64,000 bases of DNA from Streptomyces aquilus (GTDB lineage Bacteria > Actinomycetota > Actinomycetes > Streptomycetales > Streptomycetaceae): NCBI RefSeq assembly GCF_003955715.1, contig NZ_CP034463.1:8494001-8558000 (forward strand), written 5' to 3'. The notes below the pieces were generated by a model. It did not search any database and was not told where the DNA came from. It worked only from the letters and a program-made list of their open reading frames with translations. Below, piece after piece: positions 29,062-37,421 of this stretch (position 1 is its first letter; each line of letters starts with the position of its first letter). The position numbers were made by a program, and so were the translations under genes.

Positions 29062-29714
29062 GACTCGGGCCGTTTGACGCTCTCCAGAAGCATGTCCAGC
29101 CATTCGGCGACCTTGTCGCGATGCTGGTCGGTGGGCAGCTGTGCGGCCCGCCAGGCGATTCCGCGGACACCGTGGTCCTGGAGGAGCTGCTCCAGCGGGT
29201 CGCCCGTGGTGGCGACCGCCTCCTTCTCCCGGTCGGCCAGCTTCTGCAGGAGATCCTGTTCGGTGCGCTGCAGGGCGCCGGCCAGGGCCTCGGGGTCCTC
29301 CGCCGTGAGGAAACCGGCGTGCACCCGGAAGAAGCGCTGGATGGCGTCGCAGTGCTCCATCGTGGGACGCCGGTCGCCGTTGATGAGGGCGCCCGCCTGC
29401 TGGCGCGACATGCCGGCGCCGTCGGCGATCTCCTGCTGGGTGTACTTGCGGCCGTTGGGCTTCAGACGGGTGCGGCGCAGGAGGTCCAGGCGTTGCAGGA
29501 AGCGGGCCTGGATGTCCGGCTCGCCGGCCGGGCGGCCGCTCAGCAGGGCCTTGACCACGGACTCGGGGACCCCGCTGGCCACCGACAGGCGGCCGGTGTG
29601 GAAGACCTCCGCGTGCGGCACACCGAGCCGGTCGGCGAGTGCGGTGACGCGAGCGACGACGGCCGGTAGCACAGTCGTCACCGGGGAACCCGGACTCGCG
29701 AAGCCATCCGCCAC
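29058..29714 (-). CDS. XRE-family helix-turn-helix regulator
   Basis: A 218-residue regulator whose HTH lies around residues 90-115 (YTQQEIADGAGMSRQQAGAL), after an N-terminal helical segment. The tail has EQLLQDHGVRGIAWRAAQL. GTG at 29714 is chosen because TAGGAGA lies at good spacing upstream; GTG at 29738 is also in frame without a site. It is coupled by GTGA overlap with the HExxH protein downstream, so it is likely the regulator that the protease controls or cleaves. The 237-bp gap to the divergent MmyB-domain gene contains the palindrome CTCCCGGGAG at 29780-29789, a possible operator. Confidence 0.82.
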   Translation of the reverse strand: MADGFASPGSPVTTVLPAVVARVTALADRLGVPHAEVFHTGRLSVASGVPESVVKALLSGRPAGEPDIQARFLQRLDLLRRTRLKPNGRKYTQQEIADGAGMSRQQAGALINGDRRPTMEHCDAIQRFFRVHAGFLTAEDPEALAGALQRTEQDLLQKLADREKEAVATTGDPLEQLLQDHGVRGIAWRAAQLPTDQHRDKVAEWLDMLLESVKRPES

Positions 29715-29847
29715 CGCCAGATCTCCTACGTCTCTCACAGGCTTCTCACAAGCAGCTCAACACAAGCGGTTGCCGTGAACTCCCGGGAGAGTAGCCGTTG
29801 TTCGAACGCACATCCAGGTCTCGCCACAACTGTGGCCAATTTCAGCC

Positions 29848-29904
29848 GTCAACCGTCACGAAATGCCACGATAGTTGACACCGCTCGCGTCCGGGCAGCA
29901 GGAT
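29848..29904 (+). promoter_or_regulatory. sigma-70-type promoter of the MmyB-domain gene with inverted repeat
   Basis: TTGACA (29875-29880) and CAGGAT (29899-29904) are spaced by 18 bp. GTCAAC (29848-29853) and GTTGAC (29874-29879) form an inverted repeat whose right arm overlaps the -35, a possible operator. The start codon follows 47 bp downstream of the -10. Confidence 0.5.
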
Positions 29905-29951
29905 CAGGGCGCCACGCGCGTGGCCGCATAGGCAAGAGGGGTGACCTCCCG

Positions 29952-30611
29952 ATGGCACAGCAGGCAGGAGGGCAGCGGCCGCAGCCGCGGGCCGTCCCCG
30001 ACAGTCCCGAGGCCCGGGCGTATCTCCAGGACTACGCCACCCTTCTGGAAGCCGTTCCCTTTCCTTCGCTCGTGATCGACGAGCGGTGGGACGTCGTTCT
30101 GTCCAACGCTGCTTTCGCGTCACTTTTCCGCGCTGTGGGTCCGCATCCGACCGCCATGCCGGACGACAACTTCCTGAGATTCGTCCTCTTCCACCCGGAC
30201 GCCGGCACCGTGCTCGGGGAGCACGAGTCGAGCTGGTGTCTGCCGATGCTGGCCCACTTCGCCGCCGCGGTGGAGCGGGACGGACATGATCACGCCCTCC
30301 AGGCGATCCGCCGGGACATCGCCCAGGACCCCATCATGGACGCCGCCTACCGGCACGGCCTGCCGCACTGGATCAGGGTCGTCGGCGAGCGCGCCTTCGC
30401 GCACGACGGCGCCGTCCGGCCGCTGCTGCACCCGGACCCGCGCTGGGGCGCCACCGACTGCCGGGTCGTCGACGAGACACCCGGCACGCTCCGGGAGCTC
30501 GGCTACACCCGGCTGACCCTGGTGATGCGCGAGCAACGCCGCGCCCCGGCACGCGCGCGTGGGGCACGCCGGTCGACCGCGCACCTGAGGGTGGTCCCCG
30601 CGGCCGAGTGA
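29952..30611 (+). CDS. MmyB-like ligand-binding domain protein lacking an HTH
   Basis: A 219-residue protein. The region from about residue 30 (LLEAVPFPSLVIDERWDVVLSN) through FLRFVLFHPDAG to the end matches the PAS-like ligand-binding domain found at the C-terminus of MmyB-type XRE regulators. Those proteins normally have an N-terminal helix-turn-helix of about 80 residues, which is absent here: the first 25 residues are only a polar, proline-rich leader. The upstream frame contains no HTH-like sequence, so this is not a mis-set start. It lies divergent to an XRE/protease pair and might act as a separate sensor; that is speculation. Confidence 0.75.
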   Translation: MAQQAGGQRPQPRAVPDSPEARAYLQDYATLLEAVPFPSLVIDERWDVVLSNAAFASLFRAVGPHPTAMPDDNFLRFVLFHPDAGTVLGEHESSWCLPMLAHFAAAVERDGHDHALQAIRRDIAQDPIMDAAYRHGLPHWIRVVGERAFAHDGAVRPLLHPDPRWGATDCRVVDETPGTLRELGYTRLTLVMREQRRAPARARGARRSTAHLRVVPAAE

Positions 30612-30640
30612 GCGCGGGCTCACCCCTGAGCCGCGCTCAC
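30608..30640. terminator. hairpin spanning both convergent stop codons
   Basis: The left arm at 30608-30622 and right arm at 30627-30640 pair over 14 bp with one bulged G and a four-base loop. It covers the stop of the MmyB-domain gene (30609-30611) and of the Cache gene (30620-30622), and should terminate both transcripts. Confidence 0.75.
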
Positions 30641-31384
30641 CAGCACCAGCGGCACCCCGTCGCACGGCATCAGCCGCACCCCGTCGGCCTGTGCCGGTCG
30701 GCCCGTCGCCAGGACCCGGCCGAAGTCCGGGCCCTTGCTGAGCGAGCCCACCAGATGGCGCGGGTCGGTGGACGCCGCCACCCGCCCTCGCGCGTTCACC
30801 AGCCGTGCCGGGCCGGGCAACCGGCGCAGCATCGGCATGACCGCCGCCTCGAAGTGGCGTAGATACACGTCGGCGGCGGCCACCCCGGCGAACCGGCCCT
30901 CGACCTGCACCGGCGCTGACAGGGTGAGGCTGTACTCGTCCGAGCAGAGATAGTCGACGTACGGGCCCGCCACCGCCCGTTCCCCGGTGTCGCGGGGGAG
31001 GGTGAACCAGTCCCAGTGCGTGTAGTCGGCGTACGCCGAGTGCGCGGGGTCGAGGTCGAGCAGCAGCGGCCGTACGTCGCCGTCGGAGCCCGTCTGCCAC
31101 CACTCCAGCCACGCCGGTACGTCGCTCAGCAGGCCCGGCGCGGCCACGAAGCCGACGCCGGACACCAACTCGTCGCGGGCCAGACGGCCGTGCAGCCCGG
31201 GGCGCAGGGCGGCGAGGTCCACGGTCGCCGGGCGACGGCCCGCGGCGGCCACCCGGGCCAGCAGGGCCGCGGTGTCGGCGCGGGTCGCCGCGACCGCGTC
31301 GAACACGGCCTCCAGTGTCGAGCGGACGCGGGCCGCGACCGATTCCTCCGGTGCCTTGTCGCGCGTTGCCGTCGCGAGGCTCAT
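30620..31384 (-). CDS. soluble Cache-domain sensor protein
   Basis: A 254-residue protein with a Cache/PDC-like sensor fold: TVDLAALRPGLHGRLARDEL, LDPAHSAYADYTHWDWFTLP, GPYVDYLCSDEYSLTLSAPV and FAGVAAADVYLRHFEAAVMP. Unlike most Cache domains it has no membrane segment and no signalling output domain. It lies 40 bp downstream of the GntR regulator, in the same direction, opposite the polyamine-type importer, an arrangement recurrent in Streptomyces. It may bind the transported amine in the cytoplasm and modulate the regulator (inference). Confidence 0.75.
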   Translation of the reverse strand: MSLATATRDKAPEESVAARVRSTLEAVFDAVAATRADTAALLARVAAAGRRPATVDLAALRPGLHGRLARDELVSGVGFVAAPGLLSDVPAWLEWWQTGSDGDVRPLLLDLDPAHSAYADYTHWDWFTLPRDTGERAVAGPYVDYLCSDEYSLTLSAPVQVEGRFAGVAAADVYLRHFEAAVMPMLRRLPGPARLVNARGRVAASTDPRHLVGSLSKGPDFGRVLATGRPAQADGVRLMPCDGVPLVLVSAAQG

Positions 31385-31424
31385 GGCTGCCCTCCAGCGG
31401 ACGGGGACCTCGCGAGCGGTGCGG

Positions 31425-32183
31425 CTACAGCGTCAGACGCAGGGCGATCAGCCGCGACGTCGACTCCCGGACGCACCGCTCGGCCTGTTCCCTGGCCAAT
31501 TCGTGGGCCCCATCCTGCACGGCCGAGATTACGAATCGGAGTCGCTCGGAGACCTCTTCACGATATTCGTCGTCCCCGAGCACAAGGCAGAGCAGCGCCC
31601 CCACTTCGGTCTGGAGGGCCACCTGCTCCCGGGTGAGGCGGGCGGACTGTGCCGCCGCCGCGAGTTCGACGTGGAAACGGCCGTACACCCGGCTGCGCGC
31701 CGCCGCGTCCGCGGCCTGCGTCAACTCCTCGGCCGTACGGCGGAGTTGACCGAGGTCGTCGGGTTCGGTGCGGTCGGCGGCGAGGCGGGCCGCCGTGCCG
31801 GACAGGGCCGCCCAGTGGTCGCCGAGGTCGCGGAGCTCCTCGGTGCTCCAGCCGCGCAGCCGGACCTTGAGGCGCTCCTCGCCGGGGACCTCGGGGAGCG
31901 CGACGAAGGAACCGCCGCCGCGACCCCGGCGGGTGGTGACCAGGCCCTGCTGGCGCAGCGCCATGAGCGCCTCCCGCAGCGTCACCGTGGAGACGCCCAG
32001 CTGGCCCGCCAGCTCGGTCTCGCCGGGGAGTTGCTCGCCGTCGGCGAGCAGGCCGAGCTCGATGGCGTCGCCGATCCGGCGCACCACGGCGTCGACCCGC
32101 GCCCGGCTGTCGACCGGGGCGAAGACGGCTTTCCGGGCGCCGCCGTTCATCTGCTGCTGCTTCACGGCCACCACCTTGCTCAT
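31425..32183 (-). CDS. GntR-family regulator with FCD domain
   Basis: A 252-residue regulator. The winged helix contains LPGETELAGQLGVSTVTLRE and ALRQQGLVTTRRGRGGGSFV. The C-terminal all-helical FCD domain (FadR-C type) runs from about residue 110 to 240 with the expected histidine in RFHVELAAAAQSARL. It is divergent from the ABC importer across 103 bp and probably represses it together with its own operon. The effector is unknown; polyamine, GABA or a related amine is suggested by the importer. Confidence 0.88.
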   Translation of the reverse strand: MSKVVAVKQQQMNGGARKAVFAPVDSRARVDAVVRRIGDAIELGLLADGEQLPGETELAGQLGVSTVTLREALMALRQQGLVTTRRGRGGGSFVALPEVPGEERLKVRLRGWSTEELRDLGDHWAALSGTAARLAADRTEPDDLGQLRRTAEELTQAADAAARSRVYGRFHVELAAAAQSARLTREQVALQTEVGALLCLVLGDDEYREEVSERLRFVISAVQDGAHELAREQAERCVRESTSRLIALRLTL

Positions 32184-32186
32184 TGA

Positions 32187-32215
32187 CTCAAGCTTTACCC
32201 TAAGGGGGCCTTGAG
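32187..32215. promoter_or_regulatory. inverted repeat in the GntR/ABC divergent promoter
   Basis: CTCAAG (32187-32192) and CTTGAG (32210-32215) form a perfect 6-bp inverted repeat 17 bp apart, next to the GntR start codon. Position and symmetry suit an operator for the FCD-GntR protein. Confidence 0.4.
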
Positions 32216-32286
32216 CTTTGAACTATGACTTCATATGTTTCCGGTCAATAGGTCAACGCACGAGAGCACCAGGAAGGTTCCCGCCC

Positions 32287-33324
32287 ATGGAGGGAATGGC
32301 GATCCGGTTGCAGGGTCTGCGGAAGTCGTTCGGCGAGACGACCGCCGTGGCCGGGGTCGATCTGGAGATCCGGGACGGCGAGTTCTTCTCGATGCTCGGC
32401 CCCTCCGGCTCCGGCAAGACCACCGTCCTGCGCATGATCGCCGGGTTCGAGGCTCCGAGCGACGGCCGGATCGAGCTCGCCGGGCAGGAGGTCACCGGGC
32501 TCGCCCCCTTCGAGCGGGACGTCCACACCGTCTTCCAGGACTACGCCCTGTTCCCGCACATGACCGTCGAGCAGAACGTCGCCTACGCGCTCAAGGTCCG
32601 CAAGGTGCCCAAGGCGGAGCGGCTGGTCCGGGCCCGGAAGGCCTTGGCGGAGGTGCGGCTGGAAGGCTTCGGCAAACGGCGGCCCTCCCAGCTCTCCGGC
32701 GGCCAGCGGCAGCGCGTCGCCCTCGCCCGCGCTCTCGTCGGCCGCCCCCGCGTCCTGCTGCTCGACGAACCGCTCGGCGCCCTCGACCTCAAGCTGCGCG
32801 AGCAGATGCAGGTCGAGCTCAAAGCCCTCCAGCGCGAGGTCGGCATCACCTTCGTCTTCGTCACCCACGACCAGGAGGAGGCCCTGACCATGAGCGACCG
32901 CATCGCCGTCTTCCACCAGGGCCGTATCGAACAGGTCGGCACCCCCGCCGAGGTCTACGAACGCCCCGCGACCGCGTTCGTGGCGTCCTTCGTCGGCACC
33001 TCCAACCTCCTGGAGGGTGAGTCCGCCCACCGGATCGTCGGCAGCCCCGGCACCTACAGCATCCGCCCGGAGAAGATCCGCGTCCTGAAGGAGTCCGCCG
33101 AGGCCGACCAGCCCGAGCACTCCACCGCCGTCGGCACCGTCGCCGAGGTCGTCTACCTCGGGGACGCCACCCGCTTCCTCGTCGACCTCGACGCCGGCGG
33201 CCGGCTCACCGCCCTCCAGCAGAACCTGGAGACCTCCTCCGAGGACGTCGCCGCCTACCGCGGCACCCGGGTGCGCCTCCAGTGGCACCGAAGGCACGCC
33301 GTGGCCGTGCCCGTCCCCGACTGA
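32287..33324 (+). CDS. polyamine-type ABC transporter ATPase (PotA-like)
   Basis: A 345-residue ATPase. Walker A is GPSGSGKTT, Q-loop VFQDYALFPH, signature LSGGQRQR, Walker B VLLLDEP and the H-loop FVTHDQEEA. A C-terminal TOBE domain (SIRPEKIRVL) is typical of the spermidine/putrescine class. ATG at 32287 has AGGAAGG about nine bases upstream; an in-frame upstream ATG has no site. It energises import with the following binding protein and two permeases, making this the only complete self-contained importer of its kind in the window. Confidence 0.93.
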   Translation: MEGMAIRLQGLRKSFGETTAVAGVDLEIRDGEFFSMLGPSGSGKTTVLRMIAGFEAPSDGRIELAGQEVTGLAPFERDVHTVFQDYALFPHMTVEQNVAYALKVRKVPKAERLVRARKALAEVRLEGFGKRRPSQLSGGQRQRVALARALVGRPRVLLLDEPLGALDLKLREQMQVELKALQREVGITFVFVTHDQEEALTMSDRIAVFHQGRIEQVGTPAEVYERPATAFVASFVGTSNLLEGESAHRIVGSPGTYSIRPEKIRVLKESAEADQPEHSTAVGTVAEVVYLGDATRFLVDLDAGGRLTALQQNLETSSEDVAAYRGTRVRLQWHRRHAVAVPVPD

Positions 33325-33359
33325 CCCTGGATTTCGTCCCCTTACGTATGGAGTACGCC

Positions 33360-34556
33360 GTGCGCTCTACCCTCAAGGCGGCGGCAGCCGCCGCCGCACT
33401 GCTCCTCGCCGCAACCGCCTGCGGATCCTCCGACGACGGCAAAGGCTCCTCGGCGACCGGCCTCAACCCCCCTGACCTGAAGGCCCCTTCGAAACTCGGC
33501 AAGACCGAGGGCCAGGTCAACCTGATCGCCTGGGCCGGCTACGTCGAGGACGGCTCCAACGACCCCAAGGTCGACTGGGTCAGCGACTTCGAGAAGCAGA
33601 CCGGCTGCCAGGTCAACTCCAAGACCGCCGCCAGCTCCGACGAGATGGTCAAACTGATGAAGACGGGGGAGTACGACGCCGTCTCCGCCTCCGGAGACGC
33701 CTCGCTGCGCCTCATCGCCTCCGGCGACGCGGCCCCCGTCAACACCGACCTCGTCCCCAACTACCGGGACATCTACAGCGGGTTGAAGGACGGCGACTGG
33801 AACTCCGTCGACGGGCGGATGTACGGCATCCCGCACGGCCGCGGCGCCAACCTGCTGATGTACAACACCGAGAAGGTCACGCCGGCCCCGACCTCCTGGG
33901 CGGCGGTCTTCGACGACGCCTCGAAGTACAGGGGCCACGTCACGGCGTACGACTCGCCCATCTACATCGCCGACGCCGCCCTCTACCTGAAGGCCACCAA
34001 GCCCGACCTCGGCATCAAGGACCCGTACGCCCTGGACCAGAAGCAGTTCGACGCCGCCGTGGACCTGCTCAAGCAGCAGAACGCGAACATCGGCGAGTAC
34101 TGGAGCGACTACCTCAAGGAGATCTCCGCCTTCAAGAGCGGTGACTCCGTCGTCGGCACCACCTGGCAGGTCATCGCCAACCTCACCGCGGACGAGGGCG
34201 CCAAGGTCAAGGCCTTCGTGCCCAAGGAGGGGTCGACCGGCTGGTCCGACACCTGGATGGTCTCCGCCAGGGCCAAGCACCCCAACTGCGCCTACAAATG
34301 GCTCGACTGGATCGTCTCCCCGAAGGTCAACGCCCAGGTCGCCGAGTACTTCGGCGAGGCGCCGGCCAACTCCAAGGCCTGCGCCCTGACCAGCGACAAG
34401 AACTTCTGCACGACCTACCACGCCGCCGACGAGAGCTACTGGAAGAACATCGCCTTCTGGAACACGCCCATCGAGCAGTGCCTCGACGGCCGCACCGACG
34501 TCACGTGCGTGCCGTACGCGAAGTGGGTCCAGGCCTGGACCGAGATCAAGGGCTGA
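33360..34556 (+). CDS. polyamine-type solute-binding lipoprotein (PotD-like)
   Basis: A 398-residue lipoprotein. GTG at 33360 is chosen because GGAG lies six bases upstream and gives a compact signal RSTLKAAAAAAALLLAATAC with lipobox ATAC; an ATG four codons earlier is less likely. The mature part resembles spermidine/putrescine-binding proteins: EGQVNLIAWAGYVEDG, DAVSASGDASLRLI, YGIPHGRGANLLMYN and a C-terminal WVQAWTEIKG. It carries five cysteines in the mature C-lobe (for example NSKACAL and FCTTYH), which may form disulphides. Likely ligand is putrescine, GABA or another small amine. Confidence 0.9.
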   Translation: MRSTLKAAAAAAALLLAATACGSSDDGKGSSATGLNPPDLKAPSKLGKTEGQVNLIAWAGYVEDGSNDPKVDWVSDFEKQTGCQVNSKTAASSDEMVKLMKTGEYDAVSASGDASLRLIASGDAAPVNTDLVPNYRDIYSGLKDGDWNSVDGRMYGIPHGRGANLLMYNTEKVTPAPTSWAAVFDDASKYRGHVTAYDSPIYIADAALYLKATKPDLGIKDPYALDQKQFDAAVDLLKQQNANIGEYWSDYLKEISAFKSGDSVVGTTWQVIANLTADEGAKVKAFVPKEGSTGWSDTWMVSARAKHPNCAYKWLDWIVSPKVNAQVAEYFGEAPANSKACALTSDKNFCTTYHAADESYWKNIAFWNTPIEQCLDGRTDVTCVPYAKWVQAWTEIKG

Positions 34557-34559
34557 CGC

Positions 34560-35423
34560 ATGGCCCTGATCACACGGACCGCGGGGGCGTTGCACCGGCG
34601 CCCCCGTCTGCGGCTCACCCTCCTGCTGACCGCCCCGCTGCTGTGGCTCGCGGCGCTCTATCTCGGCTCGCTCAGCGTGCTGTTCGTCTCCGCGTTCTGG
34701 ACGACGAACTCCTTCACCTCCGAGGTGGTGAAGGTCTGGTCGACCGACAACTTCCACGAGCTGTTCACCGTGCCGGTCTTCCGGCAGGTGATCCTGCGGA
34801 GCGTCGGTGTCGCCCTGGCCGTCACCGCCCTGTGCGCGGTGATCGCCTTCCCGCTCGCCTTCTACACCGCCCGGATCGCGAAGCGGAAGTGGCGGCCGCT
34901 GCTCGTCGTCGCCATCCTCACCCCGCTGTGGGCGAGTTACCTGGTCAAGGTGTACGCCTGGCGGCTCATCCTCTCCGAGGGCGGGCTCGCCGACTGGATG
35001 CTGAAGCCCTTCGGGACGGGCGGGCCGGGGTACGGGCTGACGGCGGCGGTGCTGACCCTGACGTACCTCTGGCTGCCGTACATGATCCTTCCGATCCACA
35101 CCGCGTTGGAGCAGCTGCCCGCCAACCTCCTCGACGCCTCCGCCGACTTGGGGGCGAAGGGCTGGCGCACCTTCCGGTCCGTCGTGCTGCCGATGGTGCT
35201 GCCGTCGGTGGCGGCGGGATCGGTGTTCACGTTCTCGCTCAGCCTCGGCGACTACATCACCGTGCAGATCGTCGGCGGCAAGACCCAGCTCATCGGCAAC
35301 CTCGTCTACTCCAACATCGAACTCAACCTGCCCATGGCCGCCGCCCTCGGCACGGTCCCCGTCGTCGTCATCGTGCTGTACCTGCTGGCGATGAGGCGCA
35401 CGGGCGCCCTGAGCAGCCTGTAG
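34560..35423 (+). CDS. ABC transporter permease (PotB-like)
   Basis: A 287-residue inner-membrane protein with six predicted segments. The EAA loop reads NLLDASADLGAKGWRTFRSV, as in PotB. ATG at 34560 follows the binding-protein stop by three bases, so translation is coupled. It forms the channel with the PotC-like protein 10 bp downstream. Confidence 0.92.
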   Translation: MALITRTAGALHRRPRLRLTLLLTAPLLWLAALYLGSLSVLFVSAFWTTNSFTSEVVKVWSTDNFHELFTVPVFRQVILRSVGVALAVTALCAVIAFPLAFYTARIAKRKWRPLLVVAILTPLWASYLVKVYAWRLILSEGGLADWMLKPFGTGGPGYGLTAAVLTLTYLWLPYMILPIHTALEQLPANLLDASADLGAKGWRTFRSVVLPMVLPSVAAGSVFTFSLSLGDYITVQIVGGKTQLIGNLVYSNIELNLPMAAALGTVPVVVIVLYLLAMRRTGALSSL

Positions 35424-35433
35424 AGGAGCCCCC

Positions 35434-36249
35434 GTGCAACTGTCCCGCTCCGCGCGGATCGCCCTGCGCGTCGCCGCCGGGTTCGGCTTCGTGGTGATCT
35501 ACGGGCCGCTGCTGCTCGTCCTCGTCAACTCCCTGAACCCGGACCGGAGCGCGAGCTGGCCGCCGTCCGGACTGACCCTGCACTGGTGGTCGGTGGCCTG
35601 GGACAACTCCGGGGCGCGACAGGCCCTTTGGACGTCCGTGAAGGCGGGGCTCGGGGCCACCGCCATCGCCCTTGCGCTGGGCACGCTGATCGCGTTCGCC
35701 GTCGCCCGGCACCGGTTCTTCGGCCGGGACGCGATCTCCTTCGTGGTCGTCCTGCCGATCGCGCTGCCCGGCATCGTCACGGGCATCGCGCTCAACTCGG
35801 CCTTCAGCACGGTACTCGAGCCGCTGGGGGTGGGGCTGGGGCTGTTCACGGTGGTCGTCGGGCACGCCACCTTCTGCATCGTCGTCGTCTTCAACAACGT
35901 CGTCGCCCGGCTGCGGCGCACCTCCGGCTCGTACGAGGAAGCGGCGATGGACCTCGGAGCGAACACCTTCCGCGCCTTCGCCGACGTCACCTTCCCGCTC
36001 GTGCGCTCGGCCCTGTTCGCGGGCGGGCTCCTGGCGTTCGCCCTGTCCTTCGACGAGATCGTGGTGACCACCTTCACCGCGGGGCCGGGCGTGGAGACCC
36101 TGCCGATCTGGATCTTCAACAACATGACCCGGCCGCAGCAGGCGCCGGTGGTCAACGTGGTGGCGGCGGTGCTGGTGCTGCTGTCGGTGATCCCGATCTA
36201 TGTGGCACAGCGGCTGTCGGCGGACACGGCGACCGGCAGCCGGGTCTGA
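35434..36249 (+). CDS. ABC transporter permease (PotC-like)
   Basis: A 271-residue permease. The EAA loop is YEEAAMDLGANTFRAFADVT and the sixth segment ends near YVAQRLSAD. The GTG at 35434 follows GAGGAGCCCCC. It is the last gene of the polyamine-type importer operon. The next gene, a LacI regulator, has its own promoter 54-67 bp downstream, so the two operons are separate. Confidence 0.92.
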   Translation: MQLSRSARIALRVAAGFGFVVIYGPLLLVLVNSLNPDRSASWPPSGLTLHWWSVAWDNSGARQALWTSVKAGLGATAIALALGTLIAFAVARHRFFGRDAISFVVVLPIALPGIVTGIALNSAFSTVLEPLGVGLGLFTVVVGHATFCIVVVFNNVVARLRRTSGSYEEAAMDLGANTFRAFADVTFPLVRSALFAGGLLAFALSFDEIVVTTFTAGPGVETLPIWIFNNMTRPQQAPVVNVVAAVLVLLSVIPIYVAQRLSADTATGSRV

Positions 36250-36278
36250 GGGCCCCGGTCACGCGTTGCCGTCATTAC

Positions 36279-36313
36279 GCAAGCGGCTTGCATTTCTTGC
36301 GCTATTCTTGCGC
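36279..36313. promoter_or_regulatory. LacI operator region: 13-bp palindrome, CTTGCG repeats and leaderless -10
   Basis: GCAAGCGGCTTGC (36279-36291) is a perfect odd palindrome. TTCTTGCGC follows twice at 36294-36302 and 36305-36313, an 11-bp period. TATTCT (36303-36308) ends seven bases before the ATG at 36316 and there is no ribosome site, so a leaderless transcript is likely. CTTGC-type repeats are reminiscent of those described for MalR control in Streptomyces (from memory). Binding of the encoded LacI protein here would cover its own promoter. Confidence 0.6.
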
Positions 36314-36315
36314 GC

Positions 36316-37311
36316 ATGACGCGACGACTTGCCGAGGTGGCGAAGAAGGTCGGGGTCAGCGAGGCCACCGTCAGCCGGGTGCTCAACGGCAAGCCGGGAG
36401 TCTCCGAGTCCACCCGGCAGGCGGTGCTGTCCGCCCTGGACGTGCTCGGCTACGAGCGGCCCACGCAGCTGCGCGGTGAGCGCGCGCGGCTCGTGGGCCT
36501 GGTGCTGCCCGAGCTCCAGAACCCGATCTTCCCGGCGTTCGCCGAGGTCATCGGGGGAGCGCTCGCACAGCTGGGGCTGACGCCGGTGCTGTGCACGCAG
36601 ACCACGGGCGGCGTCTCCGAGGCGGACTACGTGGAGCTGCTGCTGCAACAGCAGGTGTCCGGTGTCGTCTTCGCCGGCGGGCTGTACGCGCAGGCCGACG
36701 CCCCGCACGACCACTACCGGCTGCTCGCCGACCGCAAGATCCCGGTGGTCCTGGTCAACGCGTCCATCGAGGATCTCGGCTTCCCGGGGGTCTCCTGCGA
36801 CGACGCGGTGGCGGTGGAGCAGGCCTGGCGGCACCTCGCCTCGCTGGGGCACGAGCGGATCGGGCTGGTGCTGGGCCCGGCCGACCATGTGCCGTCGGCG
36901 CGCAAGCTGGCCGCCGCGCGGGCCGTGGGGGAGCTGCCCGAGGAGCACGTCGCCCGCGCGATGTTCTCGATCGAGGGTGGGCACGCGGCGGCCTCCCGGC
37001 TCATCGACCGGGGCGTCACCGGCATCATCTGCGCCAGCGACCCGCTGGCGCTCGGCGCCATCAGGGCGGCCCGCCGCAAGGGCCTGGACGTCCCCTCCCA
37101 GGTGTCGGTCGTCGGGTACGACGACTCGGCGTTCATGAACTGCACCGAACCACCGCTGACCACCGTCCGGCAGCCCATCGAGGCCATGGGCAGGGCAGCC
37201 GTGGAGCTGTTGAACACGCAGATCAACGGCGGTTTCGTGACCCGCGAGGAGCTGCTGTTCGAGCCCGAGCTGGTGGTGCGGGGCTCTACGGCGCCACCGC
37301 CCCGTTCCTGA
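36316..37311 (+). CDS. LacI-family regulator of the alpha-glucan operon
   Basis: A 331-residue repressor. The HTH is RLAEVAKKVGVSEATVSRVL followed by the hinge helix NGKPGVSESTRQAVLSAL. The periplasmic-binding-like core has VGLVLPELQNPIFPAF, DDAVAVEQAWRHLASLGHER and the C-terminal TTVRQPIEAMGRAAVELL. Typical of repressors of maltose/alpha-glucoside systems; the inducer is probably an oligosaccharide. It is co-directional with the importer genes, 110 bp upstream of the binding protein. In Streptomyces MalR-type systems the regulator is often adjacent to a malEFG set without ATPase, as here. Confidence 0.9.
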   Translation: MTRRLAEVAKKVGVSEATVSRVLNGKPGVSESTRQAVLSALDVLGYERPTQLRGERARLVGLVLPELQNPIFPAFAEVIGGALAQLGLTPVLCTQTTGGVSEADYVELLLQQQVSGVVFAGGLYAQADAPHDHYRLLADRKIPVVLVNASIEDLGFPGVSCDDAVAVEQAWRHLASLGHERIGLVLGPADHVPSARKLAAARAVGELPEEHVARAMFSIEGGHAAASRLIDRGVTGIICASDPLALGAIRAARRKGLDVPSQVSVVGYDDSAFMNCTEPPLTTVRQPIEAMGRAAVELLNTQINGGFVTREELLFEPELVVRGSTAPPPRS

Positions 37312-37346
37312 GATCCACCCGTCTGTCAAATAATTTCAGATTGTGC

Positions 37347-37371
37347 GCGACATCTTGCGGACGGATGTCGC
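37347..37371. promoter_or_regulatory. inverted repeat upstream of the alpha-glucan binding-protein gene
   Basis: GCGACATC (37347-37354) and GATGTCGC (37364-37371) are perfect 8-bp arms around a nine-base loop that begins TTGCGG, so the CTTGCG motif seen at the LacI promoter recurs across the arm-loop junction. It may be an operator or an attenuating hairpin in the leader of the importer operon. Confidence 0.4.
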
Positions 37372-37421
37372 CGGTGCTTGAGTGTGCCCCGCCCACCGCT
37401 CCTGCCCAGAGGGGTCCACCG

